DNA of 64,000 nucleotides. Source: Rhodoferax sp. BAB1. GTDB taxonomy: Bacteria > Pseudomonadota > Gammaproteobacteria > Burkholderiales > Burkholderiaceae_C. This document shows positions 39,639-46,689 of the stretch, one piece after another (within the stretch, counting starts at the first letter, position 1; each line of letters starts with the position of its first letter). The notes below the pieces were generated by a model. It searched no databases, was not told the DNA's origin, and saw nothing but the letters and a program-made list of their open reading frames with translations. Both the position numbers and the translations under genes were made by a program. The DNA is taken from positions 516,001 through 580,000 of the forward strand of contig NZ_CP054424.1 in the NCBI RefSeq assembly GCF_013334205.1, given 5' to 3'.

Positions 39639-40207
39639 GCGCGCTCCTTCGGCTGCACCGCTGGCGTGCCCGGGGCGGCCGGGCCCAGGCCGTGCGGCAT
39701 GTCATCGGAGCCGACGACGCCGATCAGTTCCGTATCCGGCAACTGGCCGGTGAAGAACTTCCACAGCTCATGGGCGATGACCAGTGCGGCCAGTACGGAG
39801 AACAGCAGCCCGGCACTGTAGAGCCAGGCCATCGAAACCTCCATCACGGCGCTGGTGGACTGCAGGTTGATGAGGGCCTGCTGGCGGGCACCGTCGAACA
39901 TGAACCAGCACATGGCCAGCATCAGCCCGTGCGCCAACACAAAGCAGACCTTGCGCCCCAGCGGGGGCAGGCGCGAGAGCAGGGCGTCCGTGCCCAGGTG
40001 GGCGTGCTGGATCAGGCCGACCACGGCCCCCAGGAAGGTCATCCAGACGAAGAGCCAGCGCGACAGCTCTTCCGACATGGTGATGCTGGAATTGAAGCCG
40101 TAGCGCAGCACCACATTGCCGAAGACCATGAGCACCATCAGGCCCAGGCAGGCCACCATGAGCAAACCGAAGGCCCGGGCGATGAGATCGATGAATTTCT
40201 GTATCAC
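39635..40207 (-). CDS. TRAP transporter small membrane subunit (DctQ family)
   Basis: This 190-residue protein has four membrane helices. MVFGNVVLRYGFNSSITMSEELSRWLFVWMTFLGAV is summarised by the signature NVVLRYGFN...EELSRWLFVW. The C-terminal extension of about 30 residues is Pro/Gly-rich and cytoplasmic. It pairs with the DctM-type subunit. It is the first structural gene of the operon, 91 nt downstream of the TetR gene. Confidence 0.92.
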   Translation of the reverse strand: MIQKFIDLIARAFGLLMVACLGLMVLMVFGNVVLRYGFNSSITMSEELSRWLFVWMTFLGAVVGLIQHAHLGTDALLSRLPPLGRKVCFVLAHGLMLAMCWFMFDGARQQALINLQSTSAVMEVSMAWLYSAGLLFSVLAALVIAHELWKFFTGQLPDTELIGVVGSDDMPHGLGPAAPGTPAVQPKERA

Positions 40208-40237
40208 GGGTATGTCTCCATGATCTTATTTTGTACG

Positions 40238-40245
40238 AACTAGTT
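40238..40245. promoter_or_regulatory. AACTAGTT palindrome in the TRAP operon promoter region
   Basis: An 8-bp perfect palindrome 31 bp before the dctQ-type start, in the AT-rich stretch between this gene and the TetR regulator gene. Candidate operator for the TetR protein. Confidence 0.3.
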
Positions 40246-40298
40246 AGTTTTTATTTAAGGGAAAACCCTGACGTTTTCGCTACCGGGGCGCTTCCTGC

Positions 40299-40988
40299 TC
40301 AGATCTTGCGCACGAAGCGCACGATCATTTCCACCACGTTCTCGCGCCGCTGGGTGATGTAGGCACGGGAGGTCATGTCCAGCTTGAAGATGATGCCGAA
40401 GGTGTGACGGTTGGACACGTTGAAGAAGCTCAAGGCCGAGATCGAGGCATGGATGTCGACCGGGTCCAGTCCCTTGCGGAACTGGCCCGCCTTGAGACCG
40501 CGCTCGTAGAGGTTGCGGATCGCGGCGATGGCCGGCACGTTCAGTTCCTGGATACGCTGGCTCTGCGCCAGGTATTGGCCGCGGTGGATGTTCTCGGACA
40601 TCACCAGGCGGATATAGCTCTCGTGGTGCAGATGGTGGTCGAAGGTGAAGGCCACCAGGCGGCGCAGGCCTTCTTCCGGTTCCAGGTCCTGCAGCTTGAG
40701 TTCGGATTCGACGTCGCGCACGCGGCGGTAGGCCTCTTCCAGCACGGCCAGGTACAGGCCCTCCTTGCTGCCGAAGTAGTAATAGATCATGCGCTTGCTG
40801 GTGCGCGTGGCCTCGGCGATCTCGTCGATGCGCGCGCCCGCCAGGCCCTTCTCGCCGAACTCGACTTCGGCCACCTGCAGGATGTTGGCCTTGGTGCGCT
40901 CGGGGTCGTTGGTGCGGCTGGTGGCTTTGCGGGCCGGGGCCGCGGCACGAGTCGTGCGTGCCCGCGTTTTTTGTACTGGTTCGTTCAT
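40299..40988 (-). CDS. TetR/AcrR family transcriptional regulator
   Basis: This 229-residue protein has a basic N-terminal tail (residues 1-27, Arg/Ala/Lys-rich), then the TetR HTH: FGEKGLAGARIDEIAEATRTSKRMIYYYFGSKEGLYLAVLEEAYRR by region, with the recognition helix ending in IYYYFGSK. The helical ligand domain follows. It is encoded upstream of and in line with the TRAP/catabolic genes, so it is the probable local regulator; the effector is likely a hydroaromatic acid or protocatechuate. The start at 40988 (MNEPVQK) was preferred. Confidence 0.9.
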   Translation of the reverse strand: MNEPVQKTRARTTRAAAPARKATSRTNDPERTKANILQVAEVEFGEKGLAGARIDEIAEATRTSKRMIYYYFGSKEGLYLAVLEEAYRRVRDVESELKLQDLEPEEGLRRLVAFTFDHHLHHESYIRLVMSENIHRGQYLAQSQRIQELNVPAIAAIRNLYERGLKAGQFRKGLDPVDIHASISALSFFNVSNRHTFGIIFKLDMTSRAYITQRRENVVEMIVRFVRKI

Positions 40989-40990
40989 TA

Positions 40991-41032
40991 GTGAAGTATA
41001 GGGCGGTGCAGGGCAGCGCCGCAATACTTCAC
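40991..41032. promoter_or_regulatory. 9-bp inverted repeat upstream of the TetR gene
   Basis: The arms GTGAAGTAT (40991-40999) and ATACTTCAC (41024-41032) are a perfect inverted pair with a 24-bp GC-rich spacer, immediately upstream of the TetR start codon. A site for autoregulation, or two half-sites bound by looping, is possible. Confidence 0.45.
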
Positions 41033-41434
41033 CCGATGGACCAGCTGTCTCTGTGAGTTAGCAGATTGAATGCAACTGAGCGTCTATAGAAATCAAGTAG
41101 TTACATACCGACTGCACAGTCTAAGTTGAGGCTCGTTGATCACTAACGGTGAATCTTTCACCGGAAGTTGACGTTAACGGTGACGCTTTCCGCGCATCAA
41201 CATCCCCATACGTATTGACAGAATCGTAACTACTGGATTTCAAACATTTTTTTCCGGTCAACGGTTGATTGTCTGTAGCCCAAGCCGCCGACTCCGGCGG
41301 GAGCGCACAAGATGCGGCGCTCGAAGCGCTGATGAACCGCTAGTTCCAAGGCGAAGGTCCCTTTCTTCCCCGTTGTTCAGCGCGGGTTTGACCGCAGCCT
41401 AGTGATGTACGGGTGTTCCATCACACGCTGCAGA
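41033..41434. other. Intergenic stretch at the left side of the accessory island
   Basis: About 400 bp with no convincing gene. It contains three imperfect repeats around AACGGT: TAACGGTGA at 41144-41152 and 41175-41183, and TCAACGGTTGA near 41257, plus a 7-bp inverted repeat CGGTGAA/TTCACCG near 41147. TCAACGGT occurs in inverted orientation near 50827 upstream of tnsA. These may be transposase-binding sites of the island end, but no terminal inverted repeat or target duplication could be fixed by eye. Confidence 0.35.
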
Positions 41435-41576
41435 AGGTTGCCCTTTATGTCCTAGCTTGGCTGGCCACATTGAAGGGAGCGGAGGCAGACTTCCGACCCA
41501 TTTGTCTACTATATTAGGCAAATGAGCATGCCCGACGCCCTCACAGATCTTGGATCTTCAGTTGTTGATGATGCTG
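41435..41576 (+). repeat. Left copy of a 142-bp direct repeat
   Basis: Nearly identical to 43968-44108: a handful of substitutions and one extra base near 41545 (ACAGATC versus ACGGTC). It covers the upstream region, palindromic operator, start codon and first codons of the XRE regulator gene. Confidence 0.9.
41500..41523. promoter_or_regulatory. Palindromic operator, left copy
   Basis: A 24-bp near-palindrome with arms ATTTGTCTA and TAGGCAAAT around a TATA-containing centre; only two base pairs of the dyad mismatch. Identical to the right copy at 44033-44056. It precedes the XRE stub and lies about 180 bp upstream of the AbiE-like pair. Confidence 0.6.
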
Positions 41577-41632
41577 TCAATATCGCGCGGAACAAGCTCA
41601 ATACACTACGCAAGTTGGACTTAACTATGTAA
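41522..41632 (+). pseudogene. 5' stub of an XRE regulator gene
   Basis: Begins with the same start codon context and nearly the same first eight codons as the intact gene at 44055 (MSMPDALT versus MSTPDALT). A 1-base insertion then shifts the frame, and similarity stops at about 41576. The resulting 36-codon frame ends at TAA 41630-41632. It is most likely a remnant of duplication; a leader-peptide role is possible but unsupported. Confidence 0.7.
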
Positions 41633-41641
41633 GTTGGACTT
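41612..41641 (+). repeat. AAGTTGGACTT direct repeats
   Basis: Two exact copies of AAGTTGGACTT at 41612-41622 and 41631-41641, spaced 19 bp, in the AT-rich region before the AbiE-like pair. Possible regulator-binding repeats. Confidence 0.5.
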
Positions 41642-41701
41642 GCTTTATTGTTTAAGTTGATGTTTAATATTAAAAATAAACTTTCGATCTGTTTGAATCC
41701 T

Positions 41702-42802
41702 ATGGCGAACCCAAATGTCAGCACCGGTCACTACTCTCCGGATGGCAAGTGGGCCAACTGGCTGATTGAGATCTTTACCAGCAGCAGTCGACGAGACCTC
41801 CGCCTAGCGGTTCTGCAACTGGTTTATCGTCTCAGCCAAGAGAGCTCTCAGGATTTGCGCGGGATGGTCGTGTTGGTCGACAGTCGAATCAGCTCTGAAG
41901 CCGTCCATACCGAAATGCAGATGTTTCGCAGCGTGCTTCGCGACGATCTATTCAGTCGCATCGACATCTTCAATGGGCTCCCTACCCTCGAAAAATTCGA
42001 CCACGAATTTGACGCACCACAACAACTACAAACTACTGAATTTCATACCTATTTGTTGAATCTCATTCAGCAAGAGACCGCCCCATCCCGTCCGTACGGT
42101 TCGGCTCCTGGAGGAGGCAAGGACGCTGTGCTGGAGTTCCTCATTCTGAGCTGGCTGCGCTCGGATGGTGGATTGTCGACAGCTGATGTGCAGCGCCACG
42201 TAGGCGTGAGCTATCCAACAGCTGCGGCCGTCATCAAGGATTTAGAGTCTTCAGGCTATATTGAACGCGGCTTCAACCGCTCAGTGGAACTCAAGCGCTT
42301 CCCCTGGACCGAGTGGCGCAGCTGGTCGGCCAGAACGATTACCAGTCGCAAGACCGTGCTCTACCAATCTACGGTAAGGCACTTGCCCACGGCCGAGTCT
42401 TGGGTATTAATTCGCCTGAAGAAACTTGGCCGCGATGACATCGCAGTTGGAGGCACCCTCGGGGCAGCTAAGCATTTCCCAATGCTGGATGTAGTCGGAA
42501 CGCCACGGGTGGATCTCGTGGTACTGGGTGAGCCGCGAGATATGACAGAAGTGGACGTGGCCCGCCTTGATCCGACCTTAGAGCGCTGCACCGGAAATGA
42601 GGCGCAGGCATCTCTGGCAGTGCACTTCGTCGGTCGCCGAAAGACATCACGCTTCCTCTCGGACGGAGATATTCTCTACGCCGATCCCCTGACTTGTATC
42701 GTCGATATGTACGAACTAGGACTGGAGAGTCAGGCCAATGAAATGCTGCGCCATCTCGTGGATGCGAGATCAAAGTCAGCTACGACTGGAATGCCCACAT
42801 GA
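41702..42802 (+). CDS. AbiEi-like winged-helix protein (putative antitoxin or partner of the nucleotidyltransferase)
   Basis: A 366-residue protein from ATG 41702; an ATG at 41660 and a TTG at 41648 are also in frame, and none has a good ribosome-binding site. Residues 1-130 form an unassigned mixed domain. Residues about 142-200 look like a winged helix (LSTADVQRHVGVSYPTAAAV, then LESSGYIERG). The C-terminal half, with VGGTLGAAKHFPML, PRVDLVVLGE and DILYADPLTCIVDMYELGLESQA, resembles the C-domain pattern of AbiEi/COG5340 proteins. It overlaps the next gene by 4 nt (ATGA), as in type IV toxin-antitoxin pairs. The family call is by pattern only. The gene is less GC-rich than the surrounding chromosome. 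Confidence 0.6.
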   Translation: MANPNVSTGHYSPDGKWANWLIEIFTSSSRRDLRLAVLQLVYRLSQESSQDLRGMVVLVDSRISSEAVHTEMQMFRSVLRDDLFSRIDIFNGLPTLEKFDHEFDAPQQLQTTEFHTYLLNLIQQETAPSRPYGSAPGGGKDAVLEFLILSWLRSDGGLSTADVQRHVGVSYPTAAAVIKDLESSGYIERGFNRSVELKRFPWTEWRSWSARTITSRKTVLYQSTVRHLPTAESWVLIRLKKLGRDDIAVGGTLGAAKHFPMLDVVGTPRVDLVVLGEPRDMTEVDVARLDPTLERCTGNEAQASLAVHFVGRRKTSRFLSDGDILYADPLTCIVDMYELGLESQANEMLRHLVDARSKSATTGMPT

Positions 42803-43737
42803 ACTACCTTTATCCTGCTGCCGTGCTCAGACAACTGGCCGAGACGCTCACGCATGAGCAGCGCGAGAAGGTCATTATCGTGGGCAGCCTGGCCGCAGCT
42901 TTCAGCTTGAGCCAGGGCCAAGGGGTGTACACCAAGGACGTGGACACGATGATCGCGCCGCATGCCGCGGCCATCATTACTGGGGAGGAGGTTGCAAACC
43001 AGCTTATGGCGGGAAAGTGGACACTTCGTCCCGACCCACGCTGGGGACGGCCTGCGGAGGAAAATGTTCCAGCTGACGACCGTCCACTCGTACGTTTGCA
43101 TCCACCAGGTGGTGCTGCACAGTGGTTCATCGAACTGATGGCCGCTCCGGACCAGACGAAGCCCCCCAGACTGAAACGAGACTTCTACCCCATCTCCACT
43201 CAACAAGGGTACTTCAGCTTGGTGAGCTTTGGCTACCTTGCGCTGGTCCAGCACGATGCCATCACAAGCGAATTCGGTATACGGGTTGCCACCCCAGCCA
43301 TGATGGCCATGGCCAACATGCTGCACCATCCGACTGTGCATCCCGCCTTGATCAGCGGAGACGACAATGGCCGTCCCATCAAGCGCTCGAATAAAGACTT
43401 GGGCCGCGTAGTCACACTGGCTATCTTAGGGGGCCACGGTGAAACCGAGACCTGGGCAGCAAGGTGGTGGGAAGGGCTTCAAGCGATATTTCCGCAGCAG
43501 GCAGCCGAGCTGGCTGGCCGGGCCGGTTCCGGATTTCGACAGATGCTGTCCAGTGTTGAGGATCTAGAGCAGGCGCTACACACCGCAAACATAGGCCTGC
43601 TAGCTGGCCGTGGCGTAACCGGAAGTACCTTCAAGCGGTTCGCTGAGCATGTACTTGAAGTGGCGCTCAAGCCTCTTGAGGCAATGCCGCAAGACCAGAA
43701 CAACCAAACGGCGCGTATGTCCTGGCCAGCGCAATGA
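42799..43737 (+). CDS. Nucleotidyltransferase-fold protein (AbiEii-like putative toxin)
   Basis: This 312-residue protein has KVIIVGSLAAAFSL at residues 24-37 and TKDVDTMI at 45-52, together the G-S...D-x-D motif of minimal nucleotidyltransferases (G29, S30, D47, D49). AbiEii toxins have the same arrangement (GGT...DLD) with similar spacing. The middle and C-terminal parts are helical and carry no other recognised motif. Coupling to the winged-helix gene by ATGA makes a two-gene unit resembling type IV abortive-infection systems. A third catalytic acid is not identified with confidence, so enzymatic activity is inferred. Confidence 0.62.
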   Translation: MNYLYPAAVLRQLAETLTHEQREKVIIVGSLAAAFSLSQGQGVYTKDVDTMIAPHAAAIITGEEVANQLMAGKWTLRPDPRWGRPAEENVPADDRPLVRLHPPGGAAQWFIELMAAPDQTKPPRLKRDFYPISTQQGYFSLVSFGYLALVQHDAITSEFGIRVATPAMMAMANMLHHPTVHPALISGDDNGRPIKRSNKDLGRVVTLAILGGHGETETWAARWWEGLQAIFPQQAAELAGRAGSGFRQMLSSVEDLEQALHTANIGLLAGRGVTGSTFKRFAEHVLEVALKPLEAMPQDQNNQTARMSWPAQ

Positions 43738-43967
43738 CAATAGTGCATGGCAGGGCGTGAAGATCCGCACCAATAGAAAAGTCTTGACGCATCGCTAGAC
43801 ACCATAACCGTCACGCTTTGGAAAGTTTTTTGCCATCAAATTGAGCGTCTCCCGGATGTACCGGAGATACGACGCACGCAAGCTCAACGGGGCACTCAAC
43901 TGATCAGCTTCCGCCTATAGGACTGGAAATCCGTCAAATTTCACCAACGAAACTCGACACTTGCTGG
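43738..43967. other. Intergenic stretch before the XRE promoter repeat
   Basis: No gene is seen. At 43826-43843 there is a TTTTTTGCCATCAAATT motif matching 16 of 18 bases with 25363-25380 before the pilin gene, a dispersed intergenic motif. Confidence 0.4.
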
Positions 43968-44108
43968 AGGTTGCCCTTTATGTCCTAGCTTGGCTGGCCA
44001 CATTGAAGGGAGCGGAGGCAGACTTCTGGCCCATTTGTCTACTATATTAGGCAAATGAGCACGCCCGACGCCCTCACGGTCTTGGATCTTCAGTTGTTGA
44101 TGGTGCTG
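43968..44108 (+). repeat. Right copy of the direct repeat (141 bp)
   Basis: Partner of 41435-41576. This copy is one base shorter and keeps the XRE gene in frame. The two copies bracket the AbiE-like gene pair. Confidence 0.9.
44033..44056. promoter_or_regulatory. Palindromic operator overlapping -10 and start codon of the XRE gene
   Basis: A 24-bp near-palindrome (arms ATTTGTCTA/TAGGCAAAT). It contains TATATT at 44043-44048, a good -10 element whose expected start of transcription is near the A of the ATG at 44055. Binding by the XRE protein would block its own promoter, and the message may be leaderless or nearly so. Confidence 0.6.
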
Positions 44109-44768
44109 GGAAACCGCCTGCGGCGGCTACGCCAATCTCAAGGACTGGGTACGGTCGAGATGGCCAAGCGCGCCGGGATCTCTCGCATGACCTTAGAAGC
44201 CGTCGAGTCAGGTGATCCGACCTCTTCCATTGGGGCCTATCTCCGGATCATGTCGACTCTAGGGTTGGAAGGTGAGTTGGCTCTTCTGGTCGAAGACGCA
44301 TTGCAGCAGGCGCCGGCAGGATTTGCCGAGAAGCAGACACGGTCGGCAAGCGCCCGCCAGGTTGTGATTTCCGTGGACGAGTCCAGCCATCGCTCCCAAG
44401 ACCTGCAAAGCCTGGCGCTACATCGGGAGGCCGTTCGGGCGATACAGCGTGATCCGGCCTTGATCACCAAGGCACAAGGTACTTTGGAAAAATGGCTTGC
44501 CGCTGATCTCAAATCACGTGCCGCCCCCTTGTGGCAAGAATGGGCTCGAATCATTGAGGCGCGCAATTGGCGCAAGGCACTAGGCCACACCTGCCGGGCA
44601 CAACAGCTGCGACAGGCGTCGCCACTTCCTACCGTTCTCCCTGATGACATCAGACTGCATGTGCTCGATCAAATGCGGAGCCTGAAGAAAGGTATCGTGC
44701 TAGACATCGATGCTCATCCCAAATCCGAAGGCCCTAAAGCAGCGAAGCGACCGGTAAAAAGAAGCTGA
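44055..44768 (+). CDS. XRE family helix-turn-helix regulator / putative antitoxin
   Basis: This 237-residue protein has an XRE HTH at about residues 15-70 (NRLRRLRQSQGLGTVEMAKRAGISRMTLEAVESG by region; the recognition helix contains ISRMTLEAVE). The C-terminal domain contains LALHREAVRAIQRDPALI, WARIIEARNW and LRQASPLPTVLPDD. That last pattern resembles the C-domain of HTH antitoxins paired with AbiEii-type nucleotidyltransferases (LRQxSPxxxVL), by recollection. It is encoded downstream of the pair and its promoter region is duplicated upstream of the pair. The tail is Lys/Arg-rich. Confidence 0.75.
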   Translation: MSTPDALTVLDLQLLMVLGNRLRRLRQSQGLGTVEMAKRAGISRMTLEAVESGDPTSSIGAYLRIMSTLGLEGELALLVEDALQQAPAGFAEKQTRSASARQVVISVDESSHRSQDLQSLALHREAVRAIQRDPALITKAQGTLEKWLAADLKSRAAPLWQEWARIIEARNWRKALGHTCRAQQLRQASPLPTVLPDDIRLHVLDQMRSLKKGIVLDIDAHPKSEGPKAAKRPVKRS

Positions 44769-44779
44769 CTCTGATCCAT

Positions 44780-44893
44780 ATGGATCGAGCCGTTTTGCAT
44801 CCTCGGCTTGCGGCGAAAGCCCTGAGCGAGTTGCGCCAGGTCAGCGCGTTGCGGCAGGCCGGCGATGACACCTACCGCCAGGACCCAAGCTGA
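44780..44893 (+). CDS. Tiny frame, 37 codons, possibly a gene remnant
   Basis: ATG at 44780, 11 nt after the XRE stop, reading through to TGA 44891-44893, with an orderly helical sequence (LAAKALSELRQVSALRQAGDD). Too short to assign. It could be the remains of a gene once linked to the XRE regulator. Confidence 0.3.
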   Translation: MDRAVLHPRLAAKALSELRQVSALRQAGDDTYRQDPS

Positions 44894-45135
44894 GGGAATG
44901 TGAGAGATGGATGGACTTCATCTAAACGAATCACATCAATCAGCGTTTGAGTCGCGGATCATAGAGCCACTTGCGGGTTTTCGTCGCGGAGACCCCTGCG
45001 GAAAGGGGGTGCACCGGGTTGATCAGCACCACCCGGCTCTCCGGTACCATGACAGATGGCAAGAGGACAACCGGAGAGACGTTTGCCTGCAGCCAACTGC
45101 TGAGTCAGCACATTGACCGGATCTGAGTCAACACA
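44894..45135. other. Non-coding stretch between the XRE module and tniQ
   Basis: No convincing gene. It contains a 9-bp inverted repeat CTCTCCGGT (45037-45045)/ACCGGAGAG (45070-45078) and, against the tniQ stop codon, the direct repeats annotated separately. Confidence 0.4.
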
Positions 45136-45136
45136 T
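45100..45136 (+). repeat. CTGAGTCARCACAT direct repeats next to tniQ
   Basis: CTGAGTCAGCACAT (45100-45113) and CTGAGTCAACACAT (45123-45136) differ at one base and are 23 bp apart, just after the tniQ stop codon (minus strand). They may be transposase-binding sites. Confidence 0.5.
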
Positions 45137-46689
45137 CAGTTTTCAATTGGTCTCTCGTGAAGCATGCGATCGAGGTCACTCTTCTTTAGAAGAATCGTGG
45201 AAATTTGATCGCCGTTTCGACCAATGGGGTGTACCGAACCAGTAAGAATTGCGGCAAGAAGGCGTCCTTTGATGGACTTGTTTCTCGGGTGTGAGAACTT
45301 CAGGAATCGGCCCAAGATCAACAATGCGTTGGAATTGGGAAGTGAATCAGCCGGAAGAAAAGGTGCTTTCTCCAGGAGTTGCTGCCTGACCCGGTCCAGA
45401 TCTGATCGGAAGTAGCCTGCTCGCTGCAGTCTGGGATTGCGAGCGCCCACATGGCAATTCTCTTTGAGAAACTGCAGCGCGGGGACCGGTATTCCCAAAT
45501 AGGCGGCAGCCACTCTGGTCTCCAAGACCTCTGATTTGCCTTCTGGTGTGGCAGCGGTTCCCAGGGTACTACGGTCAAAACCATAACGCCGTGAGTCCGT
45601 GTGAACATATTCGCATTGGGCAATGACGCCGTTGCGTAGCCATTTGGTGACGGTCCCACAACTGACCCTTAGGGCATCGGCCAAATCCTGTCTATTGAGC
45701 AGCTTTCTCCTTTCTACTGTTTGAGCAACGAGACGTGCATCAACTGCTCCTCCATTCCATTCTTTGACGCCAAATTCCAAGAAGGCGTTGCGTATCCAGT
45801 CAAGTTCCTGGCGCGGGCGCTTTCCGGTTTTCACAAAATTGTTATAAAAATTGCCATAAAACTTCAGAAAACTTGTCTCATGCGGCAGGCGATGTTCCAT
45901 CTTGTTCCGCAAATGGCTGAACAAACCATTGGGCCAGTTCGCAAGCAGGTCGGCTGCGGCAGGGATGGATCGTGCTGCGGACGATTTCTCGCAGCTTTCG
46001 TTCAACACAAAAGCTCCCAGACGGAATAAATGCGTCATCAGGGATCTCATCGGGAGGTTGATCAGATGATCAATCGGTAGACCCTCAGTCAAATCGCCCA
46101 AGGTACCGGGCTCATCATGTAGACGCGCATACACCACCTTCATCAGCTCTACCTCAGCCGAACTTGCTATCTCGAGTGAAACGCTTGCGAGGTCAGACCC
46201 GCACTTGCATCTAAGTGGCGCAGGCCTAAACTGTCTCAGCGGTTCTTGGCATGTCGGGCACTGCGTCAAAGCCTTACAGCGGTGAAACGGGCAGGCCGTG
46301 GCAATGCGCAAGTCCCAGAAAGTGTCTATGTAACCCGACTCTTTAACGCATAGCGGGCAGAGGCCCTGCAGATCCAATCGAAACGGGCGAGTCATCAAAC
46401 CGCTCCCGAGATCATGCGTCAATATTCGGTAGGTGGTGTCACCCTGAACGCTGGTGCGTGTGTATGACATCGCCTCAAGCCGTGCCGGGTTCTTGCCCAG
46501 AACCGCGGCCAACTTGTGCACGGGTAAGCATGCCGTCTTCATTTCGCCTTGCTGTAGTCCGGCATGGCGATAGATGTGCCATGGCGAATCGTAGGCATTG
46601 ACCTGAGTGAGCCTGAGCATGTAGCCGAACAGGCTTTCGCGAGGCATGGGATCGGGCGTAACGACCAGCACATCAGCCTCCGAAGACAT
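45136..46689 (-). CDS. tniQ: TniQ/TnsD family target-site selection protein
   Basis: This 517-residue protein has an N-terminal TniQ domain: PMPRESLFGYMLRLTQVN, then the zinc-finger set C111-P-L-C114, C133-P-F-H136, C144-P-T-C147 and C161-K-C163. The C-terminal half has HTH-like segments (LNRQDLADALRVSCGTVTKWLRNG). At over 500 residues it is nearer TnsD of Tn7 than the short TniQ of Tn5053 or CAST elements, which suggests it reads a DNA target itself. The start at 46689 overlaps the end of the ATPase gene by 17 nt. It is the last gene of the minus-strand transposition operon. Confidence 0.88.
   Translation of the reverse strand: MSSEADVLVVTPDPMPRESLFGYMLRLTQVNAYDSPWHIYRHAGLQQGEMKTACLPVHKLAAVLGKNPARLEAMSYTRTSVQGDTTYRILTHDLGSGLMTRPFRLDLQGLCPLCVKESGYIDTFWDLRIATACPFHRCKALTQCPTCQEPLRQFRPAPLRCKCGSDLASVSLEIASSAEVELMKVVYARLHDEPGTLGDLTEGLPIDHLINLPMRSLMTHLFRLGAFVLNESCEKSSAARSIPAAADLLANWPNGLFSHLRNKMEHRLPHETSFLKFYGNFYNNFVKTGKRPRQELDWIRNAFLEFGVKEWNGGAVDARLVAQTVERRKLLNRQDLADALRVSCGTVTKWLRNGVIAQCEYVHTDSRRYGFDRSTLGTAATPEGKSEVLETRVAAAYLGIPVPALQFLKENCHVGARNPRLQRAGYFRSDLDRVRQQLLEKAPFLPADSLPNSNALLILGRFLKFSHPRNKSIKGRLLAAILTGSVHPIGRNGDQISTILLKKSDLDRMLHERPIEN

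Noticed and set aside
41509..41724. 71-codon minus-strand frame in the island
   Set aside because: Lies across the repeat copy and the AT-rich leader; no protein-like pattern.
44907..45116. 69-codon frame between the XRE gene and tniQ
   Set aside because: Irregular composition and no start signals; it covers the inverted repeat and ends in the direct repeats, so it is treated as non-coding.
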